NCBI RefSeq assembly: GCF_016863095.1
Contig: NZ_BOOF01000030.1
Coordinates: 1 to 64,000, forward strand
DNA length: 64,000 nucleotides
Reading direction: 5' to 3'
From: Microbispora siamensis
Lineage (GTDB): Bacteria > Actinomycetota > Actinomycetes > Streptosporangiales > Streptosporangiaceae
In this document: positions 57,214 to 64,000 of the stretch, in pieces
How the letters are laid out: every line of letters begins with the position of its first letter
Position numbering within the stretch: position 1 is the first letter of the stretch
Translations under genes and position numbers: made by a program
The notes under the pieces: generated by a model
The model's database searches: none
Seen by the model: the letters and a program-made list of their open reading frames with translations, nothing else
Told to the model about the DNA's origin: nothing

Positions 57214-60200
57214 TTACAGGCCGGGCACCCGGCGCAGGGCCCGCCGCAGCTCCCGCAGGCCCGGCCCCTTGAGAACGCCGTAATGATCGGCGTCGAGCGC
57301 GACGACGGAGGGCGTCCCGGAAAACCATCCGTGCCCGCTCTCGGCGAACGACGTTTCGTCACCCCGGGCTTTCAGAATCGTCACCGGCGCGTGGACCGGG
57401 CGCCGCGCTCCATCTCCGGTCCGGTTTCTCATCTGATACGTCCGGGCCACGGTCCGGACGATTCTCCGGACCAGGTCGGATTCGATATCCGGGAAATGTG
57501 TGCCGACGAACGACACGAAGCCGTCCTCGTCCCCGACCTCCTTCAGGCAGTCCTCCAGCAATGGCCCGTCCATGCGCCCGGCGAAGACCGAGAACAGAAT
57601 CGAGAGATACTTCCGGTTGGTGTAGACGGGCTCGTCACCACCGCCCGGATCGCCGCCCGCGGGGACCCGCGGCGACCCGGGAGCGATGAGCAGCAGGCGC
57701 TCGACCTGCTCGCCCGTCTCTTCGAGCCGGCGGGCCACCTCGAAGGCGACGCGCGCGCCGAAGGAGTACCCCCACAGCGCGTACGGCCCCTCCGGCTGGA
57801 CCCTCCTTATGGCCCGAATATCCTCCTCGGCCATCTCCTGGACGGTGGAATACGGAACCTCTTCCTTATTTATTCCGTAAGCCTGAAGGCCGTAGAACGG
57901 CCGGTCAACCCCTATCTCCTCGGCCAGCGACCGGAGGTTCATGGGATAACCACCCAGACCGGGCCAGCAGAAGACGGGATTTCCGGAGCCAGTGGAATTG
58001 AGCCTGACCAGACGCGAGGAGGATCCCGCGCCGCCGGCCCGGACCTCGATCGCGAGTTTCTCCACGGTCGGCGCCCGGAACACCACCTGGAGCGGGAGCG
58101 AGCAGCCGAACTCCCGGTTGATTCCCTTGACGAGCGCCATCGCGGTCAGCGAGTTTCCCCGGGAGACGAAGAAGTCGTCCCGCACGGAGACCTTCTCCTG
58201 CTTCAGCACCCTCTCCCACACGCGGGCGATCCGTTCCTCGTCCTCCGTTCGGGGGGCGACGAAGGGCTCGCCGGAGGCGCCGGGGCCGCCCAGGTCCAGC
58301 GCCTCCAGCGCCTTCGTGTCGATCTTCCCGTTGGCCGTGCGCGGCAGTCGGTCGAGGATCACGACCCGGTTGGGGAGCATGTAGTCCGGCAGGAACCCGA
58401 TCAGGTCGTCCCTGATGATCTCCGTCGGGCCCCTCATGTGGACGGCGTCCTCCTTCATCCCCGTGCTCAGCACCTGCTCCTCGCTGACACGGCCGCCGAC
58501 CGCGAAGTAGAACGGGCCGGGCTCCCGGCCACAGGCCCGCAGGATGCTCTCCATGCGCCTCGCCGACGGCAGGTCGTCACCGGTCTTCGAGCTGTAACCG
58601 GACGACATGAGGCCAAGGCCCAGGTCGTTCATCTGCAGGCGGTGGAGCCTGCGGCCGAGGTCGATATAGCCGAGCCAGTCCGGGCCGGTCCTTCCGACCA
58701 GTGCGACGCCGAAGCGGGACCGCCGGTAGACCTCCTGGTTGATGGCCACGACGTGCTTCTTCAGGATCATGTCGCCCGAGATCCTGTGCAGGTCGCCGGC
58801 CGCGTACCGGTAGAGGCCTTCGTCCAGTCCCCGGACCCGGCCGGGGTGGGCCTGCACGTAGACGTCGAGCGAGTCCTCCGGCCGCGGCCCGGCGTACGGC
58901 ACCACGGCGAACGTGCCGAGGTAGTCGTCCTCGTCCGCGCACTCCAGCCGGTCCTTCGTCTCGGGCAGGTAGCCGGCGGCCCTGATGTCGAGGCCGTGCT
59001 CCGGGAGGATCTCCTCGAACAGCCCGACCATGTGGCCAGCCTCGATCTCCAGGACCTCACGGACGTTCTTCTTGTAGATCGGCTCGATCGCCCGCCGCTT
59101 GCCGACGAAGTGGATTCTCAGTCGCGGCGTCGCCGCGGCCGCCGTCTCCCGGATGAGGATCAGCTGATGCCGGACCGGGTGGTAGTAGTGGTATCCGGGC
59201 CGCACGCCGTCGAGGCCGCCGATCTCCAGGTACATCTGCGTGGCGTAGAGGGACCCGGGGGACGCGTAGCCGTACTTCGGCAGCATCCGCTCGTCACTGG
59301 AGAACTGCCCGAAATACCGCAGGATCTCGCCGAGTTCGGCGAGGCCCAGGCTGTCGAGGCCGCGCGGACGGGTGGCCGTGCCCGTCCTTTCCAGCAGCCG
59401 CACGATGTCGTCCTTGGTGACGTCGCCGCCCTCGAAGAAGCGGTAGGTCTTGCGGGCGAACACCCGCCTGCGCTGCTGCGCCGTCGCCGTCGCGCCGGGC
59501 AGGCGGGTCACCGCCTTGCCGCGGATCTCCGCCTCGTCGCGGCATCCTCCGTCCGACAGTTGCGCCCGCACCTGGAGCCTGCTGTCCTTCGACAGGTGGT
59601 GGGCGCCGTGCTCGCCCTGGTCCATCAGGGCCGCTTCCCTGGGATTCAGCTCGACGTACGCGACGAGCTGCCGGCCCCCGGTGGCGGAGTCGTCCTTGAC
59701 GACGACCGCCGCGTTGCTGACCCAGTCGTGGCTCTCGATGCCCAGCCTGATCTCGTCCAGCTCGATCCGGAACCCCCGCAGCTTCACCTGGTTGTCGACC
59801 CGGCCGGCGAACTGGAGGGTGCCGTCGCCGTTCCAGTACGCCAGGTCGCCGGTCCGGTAGAGCCGGGAGGACTCCTGTCCGTCGCCGAACGGGCCGGTGA
59901 CGAACCTCTCCGCGGTCAGGTCGGGCCGGTTCAGGTACCCCCGCGCGAGCTGGACGCCGCCGATGTACAGCTCGCCGATCTCACCCGGGGTCGTCAGCAG
60001 GCGGTCGCCGTCGAGAAGGTGGAACCGGGTGCCGTGCGCCGGCGTGCCTATCGGAATGGTCTGCGGGCCGTCCGCGACGGCCCGCCTGTCGACGACGAAG
60101 CTGGAGGAGTTGATGGTGCACTCGGTCGGCCCGTAGAGGTTGACCAGCTCGCAGTCCGGCAGCACGTCCAGGCAGTGCAGCGCGAGGCGCCGGGAAAGGG

Positions 60201-61152
60201 CCTCCCCGCCGCTGAAGAGCCGGGTGAGCGACGTGCACTCCCCCAGCCGCTCGGTGTCGAGCAGCGCCTGCAGGAGGGTCGGGACGCACTGCAGGGTGGT
60301 CACGCCGTACGCGACGACGGTGTCGATGAGCGCTTCGGGGTCGCGGTAGAGACCGGGGGCTCCCATGACGACCGTGCTGCCGCAGGCCGGCGCGAGGATC
60401 TCCCACTGCGCCGCGTCGAAGCTCAACGGGGTCTTCTGCAGGATGACCTGGTCCCGGTCGATCCCGTGGACGGCGTTCAGCCACCGCATCTGACTGACGA
60501 TGGCGCGGTGCTCGATCACCACGCCCTTCGGCCTGCCGGTGCTTCCGGAGGTGTAGACGACGTACGCCGCGTCGCCGGGACTGATGCGGGCGGCGCTGTC
60601 CGCGTCGCCGGCCGCCGCCGCGGGCCCGTCGGCCTCGTCCAGGGCGACTATCGTCGTGCCCCTCGGCGCCAGCTCCGCCAGGCGCGCGGCGAGCGCCCGC
60701 TGGGTCAGGATGACCGAGGTCCGGGAGTCCTCGATCATGTAGCGCAGCCGCTCCTCCGGGTACTCCGGGGACAGCGGGAGGTACGCGCCGCCGGCGCACA
60801 GGATGCCCCAGACGCCCGTCATCAGCTCCATCGACGGCTCGGCGAACAGGCCGACGCAGTCGTCGGCGGCCACGCCGAAACGTCGCAGGCGGGCGGCCAG
60901 GGCGCCGCTGCGCTCGGCCAGCTCGCGATAGGTGAGGCGTTCGCCGCCGTAGACGCACGCCGTGCGGCCCGGCTGTGCCAGCACGTGCTCGCGGAGCAGG
61001 TCCGGCAGGCATTCGCCGGAGGGCAGGCGTCGCGTCTCGTCGAACTCCCCGGCGGCCGGGGGCCGCGGGGCCGGCGGCACCGGGCGTACGGCCGGACCGC
61101 CGACGGCGATGACGCCCTGGGTGCTCGCCTGATCTTTATCGTCAAGGCTCAT
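57214..61152 (-). CDS. Indigoidine-synthetase-type NRPS (A-Ox-T-TE)
   Basis: A single-module NRPS of 1312 residues that should activate L-glutamine, oxidise it on the carrier domain and release it by cyclisation. The adenylation domain (about 50-500) has VVYTSGSTGRPKG, LFSGGEALSRR, NLYGPTECT, YRTGDLAYWN and QVKLRGFRIELDEI. It is interrupted by a nitroreductase-like FMN oxidase (about 565-890; FARKTYRFFEGG, EAGHMVGLFEEILPE) and resumes with LPDYMLPNRVVILDRLP and NGKID (about 940). The carrier Ser is at about 1001 (DDFFVSRGNSL) and the thioesterase Ser at about 1130 (GYSFGAR). Domain order and motifs match the IndC/BpsA blue-pigment synthetases (about 1280 residues). ATG at 61152 has GAGGAGG upstream. 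No phosphopantetheinyl transferase is in the window. Confidence 0.92.
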   Translation of the reverse strand: MSLDDKDQASTQGVIAVGGPAVRPVPPAPRPPAAGEFDETRRLPSGECLPDLLREHVLAQPGRTACVYGGERLTYRELAERSGALAARLRRFGVAADDCVGLFAEPSMELMTGVWGILCAGGAYLPLSPEYPEERLRYMIEDSRTSVILTQRALAARLAELAPRGTTIVALDEADGPAAAAGDADSAARISPGDAAYVVYTSGSTGRPKGVVIEHRAIVSQMRWLNAVHGIDRDQVILQKTPLSFDAAQWEILAPACGSTVVMGAPGLYRDPEALIDTVVAYGVTTLQCVPTLLQALLDTERLGECTSLTRLFSGGEALSRRLALHCLDVLPDCELVNLYGPTECTINSSSFVVDRRAVADGPQTIPIGTPAHGTRFHLLDGDRLLTTPGEIGELYIGGVQLARGYLNRPDLTAERFVTGPFGDGQESSRLYRTGDLAYWNGDGTLQFAGRVDNQVKLRGFRIELDEIRLGIESHDWVSNAAVVVKDDSATGGRQLVAYVELNPREAALMDQGEHGAHHLSKDSRLQVRAQLSDGGCRDEAEIRGKAVTRLPGATATAQQRRRVFARKTYRFFEGGDVTKDDIVRLLERTGTATRPRGLDSLGLAELGEILRYFGQFSSDERMLPKYGYASPGSLYATQMYLEIGGLDGVRPGYHYYHPVRHQLILIRETAAAATPRLRIHFVGKRRAIEPIYKKNVREVLEIEAGHMVGLFEEILPEHGLDIRAAGYLPETKDRLECADEDDYLGTFAVVPYAGPRPEDSLDVYVQAHPGRVRGLDEGLYRYAAGDLHRISGDMILKKHVVAINQEVYRRSRFGVALVGRTGPDWLGYIDLGRRLHRLQMNDLGLGLMSSGYSSKTGDDLPSARRMESILRACGREPGPFYFAVGGRVSEEQVLSTGMKEDAVHMRGPTEIIRDDLIGFLPDYMLPNRVVILDRLPRTANGKIDTKALEALDLGGPGASGEPFVAPRTEDEERIARVWERVLKQEKVSVRDDFFVSRGNSLTAMALVKGINREFGCSLPLQVVFRAPTVEKLAIEVRAGGAGSSSRLVRLNSTGSGNPVFCWPGLGGYPMNLRSLAEEIGVDRPFYGLQAYGINKEEVPYSTVQEMAEEDIRAIRRVQPEGPYALWGYSFGARVAFEVARRLEETGEQVERLLLIAPGSPRVPAGGDPGGGDEPVYTNRKYLSILFSVFAGRMDGPLLEDCLKEVGDEDGFVSFVGTHFPDIESDLVRRIVRTVARTYQMRNRTGDGARRPVHAPVTILKARGDETSFAESGHGWFSGTPSVVALDADHYGVLKGPGLRELRRALRRVPGL

Positions 61153-61501
61153 ATGGCCTCCTCGTTCGGAGGGCGCGGCGGCGGGTTCGCCGCTCAGGAA
61201 GCGCGGGCCGCGGTCCACTCCGGCGCGTCACGGGCACGCCGGAACGCTGCCGGTCCCCTGGTGGACAGATCGGTGGCTCATGTGGAAGCCACGGGCCTGC
61301 TCACGAAGGACCGGATGTGGACATGCGGATCATGGTGGTGCGCTTCCGGCTCCGCGCACATCTCCCTGCGTGCGCTCCCGCGGGGGCGGCGGCCCTGACG
61401 ATCTCATGATCCTCGGCGCAGGAGGCAGCGCGCGAGGCGGTCCCGGAACGCGTTGAGAAAGGCGCCAGGAAAGGCGCCCGGAAGGCGTGGAAGTGGTCCG
61501 T
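61153..61501 (-). promoter_or_regulatory. Intergenic region upstream of the NRPS operon
   Basis: 349 bp without a credible gene. Hairpins: GCGGCG-ggtt-CGCCGC (61178-61193) in the NRPS leader, and GTGGCT/AGCCAC (61273-61278 with 61287-61292), a possible operator. GGCGCC repeats (61461-61466 and 61473-61478) lie just after the cbiX stop and may form its terminator. There is no pathway regulator gene nearby. Confidence 0.4.
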
Positions 61502-62233
61502 TCAGCTCCGGGTGCCGGCGGCGTAGGACGCGGGGGCGGGCGGAACGGCCGCGCCGGGCCGGGCGAGGGCCTCGTCGAACCGGGCCCAGACGAGGGCGGC
61601 CAGGTCGTCGTCCACGCCGAGGGGCGCGCTGACCAGGTCGGCGCCGCCGCTCATCAGGCGGTCGTGGAAGAAGCCGGGCGCGAGCAGGTAGGAGGCGACG
61701 GCGACGCGCGGGGCGAGGCCGGCCCTGACGCGCTCCAGCGCCTCGGCGAGCGTGGGCGTCCCGGCCGAGGCGAAGGCGGCGGTGACGGGACGCGAGAGCC
61801 GTACGGACAGCAGCCGGGCGGCGGCGCGGACGTCGTCGAGCGCGGCGGGGTCGGACGAGCCGGCCGCGCCCAGGATCACGGCGTCGCAGGGCCGCAGGCC
61901 GGCCGCGGCCAGGCGGCGCGCCAGCACCGAGGTCAGCAGGCGGTGCGGTCCGAGCTGCCCGGCGACGACCGCGTCGGGCCGGGTGCGGGCGACGACGGCC
62001 GGCAGGTCGATGTGCGCGTGGTATCCCCCGGCGAGCAGCATGGGGACCACCACGACCGGTCCCGCCACCCGCGACAGCACGTCGGACAGCAGCGGCGCGC
62101 TGATCTCCAGGAAAGCGAGTTCGACCGGCGCGCCGGGCCGGGCGCGGCGCACCCGGGCCGCCAGGGAGTCCATGACCGACTCCCAGTGGCCGCTGCGCGC
62201 CCCGTGCGCGGCCATCACCAGAGTCGGGGTCAC
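61502..62233 (-). CDS. Sirohydrochlorin chelatase-like protein (CbiX/SirB family)
   Basis: Inserts ferrous iron (or cobalt) into sirohydrochlorin for siroheme or cobalamin; 243 residues, the long two-domain form. The metal-site motif is VMAAHGARSGHWESVMDSL near the N-terminus with LAFLEISAPLLSDVLS, and a second half repeats the fold (VAVASYLLAPGFFHDRL). GTG at 62233 overlaps the hemD stop (GTGA), so it is coupled to the siroheme operon feeding nitrite reductase. Confidence 0.9.
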   Translation of the reverse strand: MTPTLVMAAHGARSGHWESVMDSLAARVRRARPGAPVELAFLEISAPLLSDVLSRVAGPVVVVPMLLAGGYHAHIDLPAVVARTRPDAVVAGQLGPHRLLTSVLARRLAAAGLRPCDAVILGAAGSSDPAALDDVRAAARLLSVRLSRPVTAAFASAGTPTLAEALERVRAGLAPRVAVASYLLAPGFFHDRLMSGGADLVSAPLGVDDDLAALVWARFDEALARPGAAVPPAPASYAAGTRS

Positions 62234-63408
62234 CGCTCGTCCCGGCCACAGGCGAGGCGGTAGCCGCGCTTGACGACGGTCTCGACGATGCCCGAGGGGC
62301 CGAGCGCCCGGCGCAGGCGGGTGATGGCCATCTCGACCGCGTGCTCGGCCGAGTCGCGGGAGGGGCCGCCGGGCAGCACGACCCGCAGGTCGGCCCGGTT
62401 CACCACGTGCCCGGGACGCTCGGCGAGCCGCTTGAGCACGGCCATCGGGGCGGGCGGCAGCGGCTTGAGCTCGCCGTCGACCACCACGGCGTGGCCGCGG
62501 ATCTCCAGCTCGTGCCCGCCGGCGACGAGCCGCGTGACGCCGCTTTCCGGCAGGTGGCGGGCGAGGGTCCGGGCGAGCGCGCCGAGGCGGGCCCGGTCGG
62601 GCTGGACGACCGGCACGCCGCGCTGGGTCAGCGGCCCGGCCGTGACCGGGCCCACGCAGGCCGCGACCACGCGGGTGCCGAACGCGGCGAGCAGCGCGTC
62701 CTCCAGCCCGTCGGCGCGGGCGGCGCCCAGCATGGCCAGCACGGCGGGCGCGCTGGTGAAGGCCACCGCGTCCACCGAGCCGGTGATCGCCTGGCTGATC
62801 AGGCGGCGCAGCGGCGAGGTGTCGCGGTAGGGCAGCCACCGGTAGACCGGCACCTCGATCACCTCGGCCCCCGCCTCCCGCAGCGCCGCGACGAAGCCGT
62901 CGAGCGGCTCGCCGTGCAGTTGCACGGCGATGCGGCGGCCGTGCAGGTCCTGCGCGAGCAGGTACTCCTTGACCTCCTCGCACGACTCGGTGGCCGGCGT
63001 CCAGAAGTCCACCAGGCCGGCCGCGCGTACGGCCCCGCGCGCCTTGGGGCCGCGGGCGAGCAGCCGCGCGCCGCCCAGGTGCGCGTTCAGGTCGGCGGCC
63101 AGGCCCCAGCCCTCCGCCGCCGCCATCCACCCGCGGAACCCCACGCCCGTGGTGATGACCACGTCGTCGACGGGCGCCTCCAGGCAGGCCCGGGTGGCGG
63201 CGAGCAGCCCGGCGTCCTCCGCGAGCGGCACGATGCGGATCGCGGGCGCCCGCACGACCCGGGCGCCCCGCCGTTCGAGGAGCGCGGCCAGCTCCTCGCT
63301 GCGGCGGGTCGCCGTCACCCCGATCGTGAACCCGGCCAGCGCGTCCGGCGCCGTCTCCAGGCTCATCGGGGCACCGTCCACGAGTGCGGGGTCCACCAGC
63401 GCGGTCAT
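62230..63408 (-). CDS. hemD: Uroporphyrinogen-III synthase with C-terminal winged-helix domain
   Basis: A 392-residue two-part protein. The N-terminal HemD domain (about 25-265) has the loose family pattern (GFTIGVTATRRSEELAALLE, VAFTSAPAVLAML, VVAACVGPVTAGPL). The C-terminal OmpR/PhoB-type winged helix (about 310-385) has MAVLKRLAERPGHVV and HAVEMAITRLRRALG. It closes the ring of uroporphyrinogen III, and the DNA-binding tail may regulate the operon. Fusions of this kind are known in actinomycetes. ATG at 63408 has GGAGGTG upstream and overlaps nirD (ATGA). Confidence 0.9.
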   Translation of the reverse strand: MTALVDPALVDGAPMSLETAPDALAGFTIGVTATRRSEELAALLERRGARVVRAPAIRIVPLAEDAGLLAATRACLEAPVDDVVITTGVGFRGWMAAAEGWGLAADLNAHLGGARLLARGPKARGAVRAAGLVDFWTPATESCEEVKEYLLAQDLHGRRIAVQLHGEPLDGFVAALREAGAEVIEVPVYRWLPYRDTSPLRRLISQAITGSVDAVAFTSAPAVLAMLGAARADGLEDALLAAFGTRVVAACVGPVTAGPLTQRGVPVVQPDRARLGALARTLARHLPESGVTRLVAGGHELEIRGHAVVVDGELKPLPPAPMAVLKRLAERPGHVVNRADLRVVLPGGPSRDSAEHAVEMAITRLRRALGPSGIVETVVKRGYRLACGRDER

Positions 63409-63761
63409 ACCACGCTCACCTCCACGGTTCCGTCGGTGACTCGAATGGGATAGGTCGGTACGGCGACGCCCGGGTCGTCCGCGCACACGCCCGTCACCAG
63501 CGAGAACACCTGCTTGTGCATGGGCGAGGCCACGGTCGGCTCGCCGTTCCTGGTGCCGACGATGCCCCGGGACATCACGTACGCCCCGCTGAACGGGTCG
63601 AGGTTGCCCAGGGCGTACAGGGCGCCGTCGAAGGTGCGGAAGACCGCCACCTGCCGGTCGCCGACGAGCACCGCCGCGCCCCGCTCGGGCAGCAGGTCGG
63701 TGTAGGAGCAGACCGGGGTCCAGTGGCCGGCAAGGGCCGGGGTCTCGTCGAGGATGGTCAT
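63405..63761 (-). CDS. nirD: Nitrite reductase small subunit NirD
   Basis: Rieske-like partner of assimilatory NADH-nitrite reductase, 118 residues: WTPVCSYTDLLPERGAAVLVGDRQVAVFRT at the N-terminus (described by its VAVFRTFDGALYALGN) and SPMHKQVFSLVTGVC. The usual Rieske Cys-His pairs are absent, as in other NirD proteins. The ATG overlaps the nirB stop (ATGA). Confidence 0.92.
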   Translation of the reverse strand: MTILDETPALAGHWTPVCSYTDLLPERGAAVLVGDRQVAVFRTFDGALYALGNLDPFSGAYVMSRGIVGTRNGEPTVASPMHKQVFSLVTGVCADDPGVAVPTYPIRVTDGTVEVSVV

Positions 63762-64000
63762 GTGCGGGTCACCTCCAGTGGGATAAGCACCGGCTTGATC
63801 TGGTCGCGCTCGGTCTCGAAGGAGATCGAGGGGTCGGGAACGCCGGGGGCGTTGACGAAGCTGACGAAGCGGCGCAGCTTGTCGGGGTCCTCGATGGTGG
63901 CGCGCCACTCGTCGACGTACGTGGACACGTGCCGCTCCATCTGCGCGTCGAGTTCCGCGCAGATGCCGAGCGAGTCCTCCATGATCACCTCACGGAGGTA
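63758..64000 (-). CDS. nirB: Nitrite reductase large subunit NirB, C-terminal part (cut by window edge)
   Basis: Only the last 80 residues are inside the window; the frame is open to base 64000. The visible sequence (starting YLREVIMEDSLGICAELDAQ, then a helical VDEWRATIEDPDKLRRFVSFVN and IKPVLIP) is the NirB C-terminal signature. It is the first gene of the nirB-nirD-hemD-cbiX operon. The gene start lies beyond the window. Confidence 0.9.
   Translation of the reverse strand, partial: YLREVIMEDSLGICAELDAQMERHVSTYVDEWRATIEDPDKLRRFVSFVNAPGVPDPSISFETERDQIKPVLIPLEVTRT

Noticed and set aside
57202-61398. 1398-residue open frame on the plus strand
   Set aside because: It is the antisense shadow of the NRPS. 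The composition is Val/Asp/Arg/Pro-rich without any domain, and the minus frame has full NRPS motifs.

Overview
The window is very GC-rich and carries the Pup-proteasome genes (pup, dop, pafA, arc/mpa, prcA, prcB), GTG starts, several probable leaderless genes and many response-regulator/kinase pairs. That points to an actinomycete, most like a Streptosporangiales member; the family is inference from gene content, not a database match.

Layout: (1) 34-25560, a Pup-proteasome locus on the minus strand. In transcription order it reads trmI, arc, acyltransferase-3, dop, [two-component system with PepSY protein], pup, prcB, prcA, a lipoprotein, pafA and an FKBP lipoprotein. It is broken up by unrelated genes. 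The largest interruption is a plus-strand sugar cassette between prcB and pup (5216-14804): a CUT1 ABC importer, PHP metallohydrolase, Gfo/Idh oxidoreductase and GH38 alpha-mannosidase. (2) 25574-37203, accessory and regulatory genes: a 31-bp repeat pair, a tandem GNAT, a pfkB-kinase/aminotransferase operon facing its TetR regulator, an FHA protein, an M50 site-2 protease, an orphan histidine kinase, a RecB-like nuclease and a NarL-type two-component system. (3) 37211-43198, a dipeptide/oligopeptide ABC importer in the order C-A-B-D-F. (4) 43565-50741, a small membrane protein, a HAD phosphatase, metH, a divergent PAC2 gene, and an ArsR/SRPBCC/TIGR03086-like operon. (5) 50839-61152, a minus-strand biosynthetic operon. 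(6) 61502-64000, siroheme and nitrite assimilation genes (cbiX, hemD with a winged-helix tail, nirD, the end of nirB).

The most interesting part is region 5. An indigoidine-synthetase-type NRPS (A with inserted Ox, then T, then TE) leads seven genes. After a 47-nt gap come a 4-OT-like tautomerase, a single reading frame joining a serine O-acetyltransferase to an ATP-grasp ligase, a second ATP-grasp protein, an MFS exporter, a methyltransferase with a DLPY motif, and a cysteine-synthase-like PLP enzyme. From the tautomerase onward every junction is an ATGA or TGATG overlap, so the set is probably made together. A reasonable but unproven reading is that the NRPS makes an aminopyridine-dione from glutamine. 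O-acetylserine from the acetyltransferase would then be used by the CysK homologue for a beta-substitution, giving a mimosine-like amino acid that is methylated, ligated to other amino acids and exported.

Genes were called from supplied translations, start-codon context and motif recognition. No homology search was run, so family names rest on recognised motifs.
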